Assembly (NCBI RefSeq): GCF_000145235.1 | Contig: NC_014391.1 | Location: 3,604,001 to 3,668,000, forward strand | Origin: Micromonospora aurantiaca ATCC 27029 | Lineage (GTDB): Bacteria; Actinomycetota; Actinomycetes; Mycobacteriales; Micromonosporaceae | DNA: 64,000 bases | Reading direction: 5' to 3' | Shown: positions 40,768-50,077 of the stretch, piece after piece | Layout of the letters: every line of letters begins with the position of its first letter | Numbering within the stretch: position 1 is the first letter of the stretch | Notes under the pieces: model-generated | What the model saw: only the letters and a program-made list of their open reading frames with translations | Told to the model about the DNA's origin: nothing | Databases searched by the model: none | Program-made: the position numbers and the translations under genes

Positions 40768-43700
40768 CCCGATCCCCGTCCTGGTGCGCGGCGGCCGACT
40801 GCTCGTCGGTGCTGCCGGCGGCGTCGTCCCCGCCGGCCGCGTCGGTGGTCACCACCGGCACCTTGCGGTCCGGTGTCATCCCGGCCCGCCGCTGGTAGTC
40901 GCCGACCAGGTCGAGCAGCGGCGGGCCGGTGGGCCGCCGCCCGGGCCGGACGTCGCAGGTGCCGACCTTGCTCTCCTGGATGAGGACGTTCGGGTCCAGC
41001 GTGATGCCGAACAGATCGTTCGCCGAGTCGCCGGTGACCAGACCCTCGGTGCCGAAGTGGTACGGCAGCCAGACCTGGTGGATGATCCGGCCGTCCACCC
41101 GCAGCGGGGTGAGCCGGTCGGTGACCAGCACCCGCGCCTCGATCACCGCGCGTCCGCTGATCAGGTGCGCCCAGCCCAGGTGGGCCAGCCCGATCTCGCC
41201 GGCCAGTTCCGGGGACACCTCGACGAACATCTCCGGCTGCAGCTCGGCCAGGCGCGGCACGGTACGGCTCATCCCACCGGCCGTGTGGTGCTCGGTGAGA
41301 CGGCTGACCGTGAACACGTACGGGAAGACCTGGCTGTGCGGCTCCGGCGGACTCGGGTTCATCCGGTTGATCGGATGCTCGTAGATCTTGCGGGTCGGGT
41401 TGGCCTGCTGACCGTAGAGCGGGTTGCGCATCGGCGACTCGGCCGGCTCGTAGTGCGTCGGCAGCGGACCGTCGAGGACGCCGCTCGGCGCGTACAGCCA
41501 CGCCTTGCCGTCGCCCTGCATGACGAACGCGTCGTCACCGGCGAGCGCCGCCGGGCCCGACGCGCCCTCCGGCGGCCGGTACGACGGCGGCTTCGTCTTC
41601 TCGAAGTCCGGCACGTCGTACCCGGTCCACTCGCCGGCGTCCGGATCCCACCAGACGTACTTCTTGCGCTCGCTCCACGGCCGGCCCTCGGGGTCGGCGG
41701 AGGCGCGGTTGTAGAGCGTGCGCCGGTTCGCCGGCCACGCCCAGCCCCACTCGGCCGCCACCCAGTCCTGCTCGTGGCGGGACCGGCGGCGGGCCGCCTG
41801 GTTGACGCCGTCGGCGTACACGCCGGAGTAGATCCAGCAGCCGATCGCGGTGGAGCCGTCGTCGCGGGCCTCGCCGAACGCGTTCAGCAGGCGGCCGGTC
41901 GCCACCTCGTACCCGTTGATCTCCTTGAGCACCGCCTCGGCGCTCGGCTCGGCGTGCGGACCGTGCGTCGGATAGTCCCAGGTCAGGTCCAGCAGCGCCC
42001 GGTCCCGGCGCTCGGTGGAGGCGGCCAGCTTCTCCCGCAGCACCCGGCCCAGGTGGTAGAAGAACCACAGCTCGGAGCGGGCGTCGCCCGGCGGGTCGAC
42101 GGCCTTCTCCCGCCACTGCAGCAGCCGCTGCGTCTGGGTGAAGGTGCCCTCCTTCTCCACGTGCGAGGCCGCCGGCAGGAAGAACACCTCGGTGCGGCAC
42201 TCCTCCGGCACGATCTCGCCGGTGGCGACCTCCGGGCTGTTCTTCCAGAACGTGGCGCTCTCGATCATGAACAGGTCGCGGACGACGAGCCAGTCCAGGT
42301 TGGCCATGCCGAGACGCTGAGCGCGGCCGTGCGCCGAGCCGACCGCCGGGTTCTGGCCGAGCAGGAAGTAGCCCTTCACCTTCCCGTCGATCATGTTCAG
42401 GACCTGCTGGTACGTGCCGTGGTCGCCGGTCATCCGGGGCATGTAGCCGTAGCAGAAGTCGTTCTCCGGCGTCGCCGCGTCACCCCAGTACGCCTTGAGC
42501 AGGCTCGCCGCGAAGGCCCGCGAGTCGCCCCAGAAGCCCTTCTGGCCCGGGTGCCGGATGCTGTCCACCCACTCGTCGAACGTCGGGTGGTCGGCGTGGT
42601 GCGGCATCGGCAGGTAGCCGGGCAGCAGGTTGAACAGCGTCGGGATGTCGGTCGAGCCCTGGATGCTGGCGTGCCCGCGCAGCGCCAGGATGCCGCCACC
42701 CGGGCGGCCCATGTTGCCCAGCAGCGTCTGGATGATCGAGCCGGTGCGGATGTACTGCACGCCGACGCTGTGCTGCGTCCAGCCGACCGAGTAGACGAGC
42801 GCGCCGGTGCGCTCCCGGCCCGAGTTCTCCGTCCAGGCGCGCGCCAGTTCGAGGAACTTCTCCTCCGGGATGCCGCACACGCGGGCCACCATCTCCGGGG
42901 TGTAGCGGGAGAAGTGCCGCTTCAGGATCTGGTAGACGCAGCGCGGGTGCTGCAACGTCTCGTCCCGCGGGGCCTGCGCCGGCACCGGCTCGCCGTGCGA
43001 CTCGTGCTCCAGCCCGGAGGCCGAGTCGCGTTCCTTGCCGGTGCCCCGGACCTTGGCGTTGTCCTCCTGCCCCTCGTACTGCCAGCTCGCGTGGTCGTAC
43101 GAGCCGGTGTCCGGGTTGTAGCCGGAGAACAGGCCGTCCAGGTCCTCGGTGTCGACGAACTGCTCGCTGACGATGTTGGCCGCGTTCGTGTACGCCAGCA
43201 CGTACTCCCGGAAGTCCAGCTCGTTCTCCAGGATGTAGCGCACCACGCCGCCGAGCAGTGCGATGTCGGTGCCCGCCCGGATCGGCAGGTACGTGTCGGC
43301 GAGCGCGCTGGTACGCGTGAACCGCGGGTCGACGTGGAAGACCTTCGCGCCGCGCTTCTTCGCCTCCATCACCCACTGGAAGCCCACCGGGTGGGCCTCG
43401 GCCATGTTCGAGCCCTGGATGACGATGACGTCAGCGTTGGCGAGGTCCTGCTGGAAGTCCGTGGCGCCGCCGCGACCGAAGCTGGTCCCCAGACCGGGGA
43501 CGGTGGCGGAGTGTCAAATACGGGCCTGGTTCTCGATCTGGAGTGCCCCCATCGCCGTGAACAGCTTCTTGATGAGGTAGTTCTCCTCGTTGTCGAGCGT
43601 CGCGCCGCCGAGACTGGAGATGCCCAGCGTCCGGTTCAGCGGGCGGCCCTCGTCGTCGACGTCCTCCCAGGTCTCCGCGCGGGCGGCGAGGATCCGGTCG

Positions 43701-44083
43701 GCGATAATGTCGAGCGCGACGTCGAGGTCCAGGTCTTCCCACTCGGTCGCGTACGGCCGGCGGTAGCGCACAGTGGTCTGGCGCAGCGGGCTGGTCACCA
43801 GGCTCTTGCTGGCCGAGCCCTTCGGGCAGAGCCGGCCGCGCGAGATCGGGCTGTCCGGGTCGCCCTCGATCTGGGTGACCTGGCCGTCGGAGTGGAAGAC
43901 GCGCTGCCCGCAGCCGACCGCGCAGTACGGGCAGACCGAGCGGGCCATGCCGTCGGCGGTCTCGGTGCGGGCGGTCAGGCCGGCGGAGCGCGCCGACTGG
44001 GCGGCGGCGCCGCGACCGAGCGGGTCGGTGCCGGTGAGTTGCCGGTAGACCGGCCACCCCTGGATGAACGTCTTGAAACCCAT
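40760..44083 (-). CDS. fdhA: Selenocysteine-containing formate dehydrogenase major subunit
   Basis: The 1107-residue molybdo/tungsto-bis-MGD enzyme oxidises formate to CO2. An N-terminal 4Fe-4S site (CPYCAVGCGQ; later CPKG) precedes an in-frame TGA (43514-43516) at residue 190, in ENQARI-U-HSATVPGLG, the exact active-site position of Sec in formate dehydrogenases. Then QGSNMAEAHPVGFQWVMEAK and a C-terminal molydopterin-dinucleotide domain. Without UGA decoding it would appear as two genes (43514-44083 and 40760-43405). No Tat motif is visible, so it is probably cytoplasmic. Neighbouring selA, selB and tRNA-Sec support Sec insertion. Confidence 0.94.
43485..43516 (-). promoter_or_regulatory. 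Sec UGA codon with bacterial SECIS-like hairpin
   Basis: UGA at 43516-43514 is followed by 18 nt to the loop. The hairpin has stem GUCCCC/GGGGAC (6 bp; 43496-43501 with 43485-43490) and apical loop GGUCU (43491-43495). GGUCU is the SelB-contacting loop of the E. coli fdhF SECIS, and the UGA-to-loop distance (18 nt) matches it as I recall. The bulged U of the E. coli stem is not evident here. Confidence 0.82.
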
Positions 44084-44383
44084 CCGGGCACCCCCCTCTC
44101 CGTCGAGAACGGCTCACCTCTGCCAGTAACCCTAGGCCAGCGGCCCGGGGCGTGCGACTCGAGCCCACAGACAGAGCCGCCCCGGCCGGATGGCCGGGGC
44201 GGCTCTGGGCGTCGGTGTGCATGTCGCCTCTCGGCGAGTGGCGCGACGCGGCTCCAGCCGAACGGTATTCCGCGAAGGCAATTTAGGTGAGGCCCGGGGA
44301 CACTGAACACACCGACGCTCTGCACAACGGTACCGGGGTCACGGTTCTTCCGCTCGTTCGTCGTGACCCCGGTCACCGCCGGG
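44084..44383. other. 300-bp spacer: fdhA promoter region and a terminator
   Basis: No gene is supported. The only strong structure is the 15-bp stem-loop at 44173-44206. The fdhA promoter must lie between that hairpin and 44084; no clear -10/-35 pair is apparent. Confidence 0.45.
44173..44206 (-). terminator. Perfect 15-bp stem-loop terminator
   Basis: AGAGCCGCCCCGGCC pairs perfectly with GGCCGGGGCGGCTCT across a GGAT loop. It lies between the lysozyme-like gene (ending 44384) and the fdhA start, and both are on the minus strand, so it insulates the fdh-sel operon from the upstream transcript. No U-run. Confidence 0.8.
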
Positions 44384-44971
44384 TCAGCTGTTCCAGTGCT
44401 GGGCGACGAGGTCGGCGGCCTGCTGCTCCCACTGGGCGTAGTGGTCCGGGTAGGCCGACACCTGGACGGTCTGGGCGGCCTTGGTCAGCGGCATGTCCTG
44501 CCAGCCGTCGACCTGCTTCAGACCCTTCAGGAACGCGGTGGTGGAGTACTCGGGGTCGGTGATCTGCTCGACCGTGCCCCAGCCGGAGGAGGGGCGCTGC
44601 TGGAACAGGCCCTGCGAGTCGTGGTCGTTACGGTCACCGAGGTGGCCGAGGTTCTCCAGCTTCGACTCCTGCAGCGCCGTGGCGATCGACACGACAGCGG
44701 CACGCTCGTCCATGCCGGCCTTCTTGGTGGCGGCGATGATGGCCTTGACGTTGGCGGTCTGCTCGTCGTTCAGGTCGATGTGGGACTGGGTGCCCTGCAC
44801 GCCGTGCGGGATGAGTGTGGCGGTGTCGAGCTTCGCGGCGGCCTGAGTGGTGGTGACGGCCGCGTCCCGGGCGGTGGGGGTGCTGTCGTGGTTGAGGGGG
44901 CCGGCGGCGAGGCCACCGGCGACGGTCAGACCGGCGATACCGAGGATGCTCTTACGCAGGATCGTGTTCAT
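44384..44971 (-). CDS. Secreted lysozyme-like protein, paralogue 1
   Basis: The 195-residue protein has a signal peptide (MNTILRKSILGIAGLTVAGG) and a C-terminal lysozyme-fold domain: ATALQESKLENLGHLGDRND (candidate catalytic Glu), GLFQQRPSSGWGT, ITDPEYSTTAFLKGL and QTVQVSAYPDHYAQWE. Actinobacterial relatives are secreted peptidoglycan-hydrolase-like proteins, often annotated vaguely; the activity is inferred. ATG 44971 follows GGAG. A long structured leader precedes it. It is closely similar to the gene at 56107-56658 and more distantly to that at 57071-57796. Confidence 0.8.
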   Translation of the reverse strand: MNTILRKSILGIAGLTVAGGLAAGPLNHDSTPTARDAAVTTTQAAAKLDTATLIPHGVQGTQSHIDLNDEQTANVKAIIAATKKAGMDERAAVVSIATALQESKLENLGHLGDRNDHDSQGLFQQRPSSGWGTVEQITDPEYSTTAFLKGLKQVDGWQDMPLTKAAQTVQVSAYPDHYAQWEQQAADLVAQHWNS

Positions 44972-44994
44972 GAGGGGGCTCCATTCGGGGGTCG

Positions 44995-45219
44995 ACGCAC
45001 ACCCGGGGGTGGGGTGCGTGGGCACCGTCAGGCGCTCAAGAAAGGTTCTCGGGGGGATCCGGCGTCCTGCTCACACGCGGCCCGCAGCACGCCCGGGGGT
45101 GGCGTGCGAGGTTCGGCTGGGTGGCGCCGGAGACATCCACAACGACCGCCGGCCCAGGATGCATTCCCGGCCCCTGCCACCCGCGCTCGCGTGCTGCCGG
45201 GGGTGCTGCTGCGGTCGTT
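44995..45219 (-). ncRNA. Structured 5' leader of paralogue 1 (candidate riboswitch or attenuator)
   Basis: On the minus strand this leader has stem P1 (AACGACCGC, 45141-45149, with GCGGTCGTT, 45211-45219), stem P2 (TCCGGCG with CGCCGGA; 45058-45064 with 45125-45131) enclosing a GCACGCC/GGCGTGC hairpin, then a conserved unpaired stretch (CCCCCCGAGAACC; TGAGCGCCTGACGGTGCCC) and stem P3 (ACGCAC/GTGCGT; 44995-45000 with 45014-45019) close to the start codon. The leader of paralogue 2 has the same plan with base changes on both sides of the stems. A -10-like TATACC lies just upstream (about 45225-45230). Confidence 0.6.
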
Positions 45220-45436
45220 CACCAGGTATAACGCCCCGGCCCCGCCCACGATTCCGCCAGCCGGGTGTCCCCCACCACCCCGAAACCCGACACCCGACGC
45301 AGCCCGGACACCGCCCCCGAACCATCCCCTGGTCCTCCGGCGTCCCGCCCAGCCTCAACATCCGTCCGTTCCGTTCCGTCCCGGCCCGATCCGATCCCGG
45401 CCCCGTCCTCTGCCTGGACTCACCTGGCCCCGTCAA

Positions 45437-45489
45437 ACATGAGGTTGACGGCACACGGTGTCCGGTTTGTCGCAGCCAACGTCATGATC
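45437..45489. repeat. Dispersed inverted repeat, GATCATG family, copy 2 (inverted)
   Basis: Arms CATGAGGTTGACGGC (from 45438) and GCAGCCAACGTCATG (to 45486) match at 12 of 15 positions. Read on the minus strand the element is GATCATGACGTTGGCTGCGACAAA, which differs from the 5312 copy at two positions in 24. The decayed arm suggests an older insertion. Confidence 0.65.
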
Positions 45490-45524
45490 GGGCATGCTCG
45501 CGGCGGCGTCCGCACTGCCGGATG

Positions 45525-45576
45525 GAGATCTTGGTACGAAAGTGCCCCCATGAGGGCCGTTGCGTACCAAGATCTC
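45525..45576. repeat. Inverted repeat, GATCTTGG family, copy 1
   Basis: Perfect 14-bp arms GAGATCTTGGTACG (45525-45538) and CGTACCAAGATCTC (45563-45576) around a 24-bp centre. The termini GATCTTGG/CCAAGATC are shared with elements at 45631-45684 and 56929-56997, but the inner arm bases differ. Confidence 0.75.
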
Positions 45577-45630
45577 TCGTCGGCGGAACGCCGGGGCCCG
45601 TGCGCCGGCGTTGGCGCACGCGCCACCGTG

Positions 45631-45684
45631 GGAGATCTTGGAAGGAAACGGCCGCCATAGGGGCCCGAATCTTCCAAGATCTCC
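45631..45684. repeat. Inverted repeat, GATCTTGG family, copy 2
   Basis: Perfect 14-bp arms GGAGATCTTGGAAG (45631-45644) and CTTCCAAGATCTCC (45671-45684) around a 26-bp centre. It lies 54 bp from copy 1. Pairing is kept although the inner arm bases differ from copy 1. Confidence 0.75.
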
Positions 45685-45737
45685 GGCGGAGTGCCGCGCT
45701 AGGCGAACAAGGCGAACAGGTAGCGAGGATGCAGCGG

Positions 45738-45796
45738 TCGATCATGAAGTTGGCGGGGACGAAACGGGCGCCGCACGCCGTCAACTTCATGATCGA
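45738..45796. repeat. Dispersed inverted repeat, GATCATG family, copy 3
   Basis: Arms TCGATCATGAAGTTG (45738-45752) and CAACTTCATGATCGA (45782-45796) are perfect over 15 bp; pairing continues inward through a G-T wobble (GCGG with CCGT). The left half GATCATGAAGTTGGCGGGGACGAA matches the 5312 copy at all but two positions. It ends about 59 bp before the next gene. Confidence 0.8.
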
Positions 45797-45854
45797 CGGG
45801 GTGGGGGCGGGAAGGGCGGGGGGTGTTGGGCCGGGTTGGGGTTACCCTGATGCC

Positions 45855-46181
45855 ATGTCGGTCAGCGCGCACGCGTACCTCGCCCGTCCCGGGCGACCCG
45901 CCGTGGTGGCGCGCACCCTGGACGAGCTGACCGGTCCCACCACCGGCATCGTCGAGCTGCCGGTACGCCTCATGTGGAGCAGCGAACGCGCGTTCGACCT
46001 GGGCGACCCGGACGAGTTGCTCTGGATGTACGAAAACGTGCTGCGGGAGACGACCCGGGTGGAGGATCTGCGCGAGCTGATCCACGCGGGCACGTTGCGT
46101 CGGCTGTGGCCGCTGCTCAACCTGCCCCGGGGCGTACGCCTGGCCTGGGAGGGCCGGCACCGGAGCCTGCGCGCCGCGTGA
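45855..46181 (+). CDS. Small conserved partner of an AbiEii-type gene, candidate antitoxin
   Basis: A 108-residue protein beginning MSVSAHAYLARPGRPAVVAR and containing LPVRLMWSSERAFDLGDPDE. It lacks the helix-turn-helix of AbiEi-type antitoxins. It overlaps the following nucleotidyltransferase gene as GTGA, so the two are made together. Its antitoxin role rests only on gene order. Family not recognised by name. Confidence 0.65.
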   Translation: MSVSAHAYLARPGRPAVVARTLDELTGPTTGIVELPVRLMWSSERAFDLGDPDELLWMYENVLRETTRVEDLRELIHAGTLRRLWPLLNLPRGVRLAWEGRHRSLRAA

Positions 46182-46828
46182 CCCATCCGCACGACTTCTA
46201 CCGGCAGGTGGCCCGGGTGGCGCTGGCCGCGGCCGGCCCGCACCGTTTCGTGCTCGGCGGCGGGGTGGCGTGGGCCGTACACGGCCTGGTCACCCGCCCC
46301 ACCGAGGACGTCGACCTGTTCGCCGACGTGGAGGGCGCCGCAGCGGCGGCGGCCGACGGGGTACGCGCGGCGCTGGAGCGGGCCGGTTACCGGGTGGCCG
46401 AGGTGGACCCGGGCGGGCTGGGCGAGGTGTTCGACGGATTCGACCGGGACCTGCGGGACTTCGTGGTGAGCCGGGACGGCCGGCAGATCCGCCTGAGCCT
46501 GGCCCGCCTGGACCGGCACCGCAGCCCGGTGGTGATGGACCTCGGCCCGGTCATGGACGTCCGCGACCTGATCGCCAACAAGACCGCGGCGCTGGTGAAC
46601 CGGCGGGAGGTACGCGACTACATCGACGTCTCCGCCGCGCTGGACCGGTACACGGTCGCGGAGCTGCTGGAGCTGGCCCGTCAGGTCGACCCGGCGCTGG
46701 ACGACGAGGACGTGCGCGCCGCGGGCCGCTACCTCGACGGGCTGGCCGACCGCCGGTTCACCCGCTACGGCCTGGACGCGCCACGCATCGCCGAGGTGCG
46801 CCGCCGGATGGCCGTCTGGCCCCGCTGA
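46178..46828 (+). CDS. AbiEii/AbiGii-type nucleotidyltransferase, candidate toxin
   Basis: The 216-residue protein (GTG start 46178) has the DUF1814/AbiEii core: RFVLGGGVAWAVHGLVTRPTED with GG and the acidic pair in TEDVDLFADV (about residues 22-48), then an RDLIANKTAALVNRREVRDYID module that resembles the family's catalytic Lys and Asp region. AbiEii toxins modify tRNA or nucleotides in type IV-like toxin-antitoxin and abortive infection systems. Solitary chromosomal members also exist. Coupled to the preceding small gene. Confidence 0.75.
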   Translation: MTHPHDFYRQVARVALAAAGPHRFVLGGGVAWAVHGLVTRPTEDVDLFADVEGAAAAAADGVRAALERAGYRVAEVDPGGLGEVFDGFDRDLRDFVVSRDGRQIRLSLARLDRHRSPVVMDLGPVMDVRDLIANKTAALVNRREVRDYIDVSAALDRYTVAELLELARQVDPALDDEDVRAAGRYLDGLADRRFTRYGLDAPRIAEVRRRMAVWPR

Positions 46829-46915
46829 GCGGCGGAACCAGACGACCGGGGGCGGGACCAGGCGGCCGGCACGGGCCAGCGAGCCAGAACGGGAAAAGCC
46901 GGACCGGACGACGGC

Positions 46916-47818
46916 TCACTTCGTCGGGCGGCCGCCAGTGACGCCGAGGATCTCGCCGGTGACGTAGCTGGACTCCTGCGAGGCGAAGTAGACGTACGCG
47001 GGCGCCAGCTCGGCCGGCTGACCGGGACGGCCCAGCGGCGTGTCGGTGCCGAACTGCTTGACCTTCTCCTCCGGCATGGTGGCCGGGATCAGCGGCGTCC
47101 AGATCGGGCCGGGCGCGACCGCGTTGACCCGGATGCCCCGGTCGGCCAGGTTCTGCGCGAGCGCCTTGGTGAAGTTGGCGATGGCGGCCTTGGTGGTGGC
47201 GTAGTCGAGCAGCTGCGGCGACGGGTCGAACGCCTGGATCGACGACGTGTTGATGATCGTCGAGCCTTCCTTCATGTGCGGCACCGCGAACTTGCAAAGC
47301 CAGAACATGGCGTACACGTTGGTCTTGAAGACCCGGTCGAACTGCTCGGTGGTGATGTCGAGCAGGCCGTTGTCCTGCGACATCTGGTACGCCGCGTTGT
47401 TGACCAGGATGTCGACGCCGCCGAGGTCGCGGACGGCCTGGTCGACCAGGGCGCGGCAGTTGGCCTCCTCGCGCAGATCGCACCGGACCGCGACGCCGGT
47501 GCGCCCGGCCTGCTCGATCAGGGCGACCGTCTCCCGGGCGTCCTTCTCCTCCTCGTCGGCGAGGTACGTGACGAGCACGTCGGCGCCCTCGCGGGCGAAG
47601 GCGATGGCCACGGCCCGGCCGATGCCGGAGTCACCGCCGGTGATGACGGCGCGCTTGCCGGTGAGCCGGTCGCTGCCCCGGTACGACTCCTCGCCGTGGT
47701 CGGGCTTCGGCCCCATCTCCTGCTCGTTGCCGGGCGGCGTCTGCTGCTGCGACGGCTGGCCCTCCTGCTGTCCGTACTGCTCGGCCGGGTGCTGCTGGGT
47801 GAACTGGTCCTCGCTCAT
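46916..47818 (-). CDS. SDR-family oxidoreductase (general-stress type)
   Basis: The 300-residue protein has an N-terminal Gln-rich extension (about 50 residues; QQHPAEQYGQQEGQPSQQQT) and then a classical SDR: TGGDSGIGRAVA (cofactor), NNAAYQ, NTSSIQAF and YATTK (catalytic Tyr and Lys), PGPIWTPL. It matches the YhdF/YghA-like group that carries such a tail and is induced by stress. Substrate unknown. It stands alone in this region. Confidence 0.88.
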   Translation of the reverse strand: MSEDQFTQQHPAEQYGQQEGQPSQQQTPPGNEQEMGPKPDHGEESYRGSDRLTGKRAVITGGDSGIGRAVAIAFAREGADVLVTYLADEEEKDARETVALIEQAGRTGVAVRCDLREEANCRALVDQAVRDLGGVDILVNNAAYQMSQDNGLLDITTEQFDRVFKTNVYAMFWLCKFAVPHMKEGSTIINTSSIQAFDPSPQLLDYATTKAAIANFTKALAQNLADRGIRVNAVAPGPIWTPLIPATMPEEKVKQFGTDTPLGRPGQPAELAPAYVYFASQESSYVTGEILGVTGGRPTK

Positions 47819-47968
47819 GGATGCGCCCTACCCCGGTGACGGGCGGGAAAACAGCAGCCTGTGACCGGAAGGGAAACGATTCGGGCCGGTGTGGCGCAGG
47901 TGACATGTGGTGGTTATGGTGCGCAACGGCGCCCACGAGGCGCGTACCCCCATTGGAAAGGCACCTCC

Positions 47969-49759
<1,791 letters not shown>

Positions 49760-49796
49760 CCGTGAGGCGGCGGGGCCCGGCGGTGTCCGGGCCCCG

Positions 49797-49982
49797 TCAG
49801 CCGCCCGCGCGCAGGTGCCACTCCGACTCCCCGCCGACCGGGTCCGGCCGGTCCGGCGGGAACTCGGTCTCGGCGGACTCGACCCGCTCCTCCGGGCGTA
49901 CCCGGGCGGGCAGTTCGCCGAAGCGGACGTGCCGCAGGAACGCGTACTCCTCGTCGGTGAACGACTCGGCCGGCTCGCTCAT
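49797..49982 (-). CDS. Small acidic protein, unknown function
   Basis: A 61-residue protein (MSEPAESFTDEEYAFLRHVR; later DPVGGESEWHLRAGG) rich in Glu and Arg. ATG 49982 is preferred to the in-frame ATG 50102, which would run into the divergent dehydrogenase promoter. It lies 37 bp past the convergent nucleotidase gene. Family not recognised. Confidence 0.6.
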   Translation of the reverse strand: MSEPAESFTDEEYAFLRHVRFGELPARVRPEERVESAETEFPPDRPDPVGGESEWHLRAGG

Positions 49983-50077
49983 GACCGCATTGTGCGCCCA
50001 CCCGTCCCGTCTCCGCATCAACCGCCACGGCACGGGTATGCCGCCGCGTCGACCGTCGGCGACGAGGTGGAGGAGAC

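Larger units (their letters stand above)
44972..45854. other. 883-bp spacer: leader RNA, promoter and four inverted repeats
   Basis: No gene is supported. It contains the structured leader (44995-45219), the paralogue 1 promoter near 45225, an unremarkable C-rich stretch (45240-45430), and four inverted repeats of two families (45437-45796). The plus-strand gene pair begins at 45855. Confidence 0.6.

Noticed and set aside
43405..44083. fdhA as two genes or a frameshift
   Set aside because: The stop is TGA at the catalytic Sec position, in the same frame on both sides, with a hairpin and Sec genes next to it.
40160..44290. A very long plus-strand open frame opposite fdhA (over 1300 codons)
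   Set aside because: It mirrors fdhA in another frame, has Arg/Val/Ala-rich nonsense composition, and no domain; high GC removes stop codons.
44995..45219. c-di-AMP (ydaO) riboswitch call for the lysozyme-like leader
   Set aside because: The conserved ydaO elements (GCCGAAUC, GGGGUGAAUC-type) are not recognisable; I report it as an unassigned structured leader.
45855..46828. Firm call of an abortive-infection system
   Set aside because: Only the nucleotidyltransferase resembles AbiEii; the partner has no recognisable antitoxin domain, so I keep it as a candidate.
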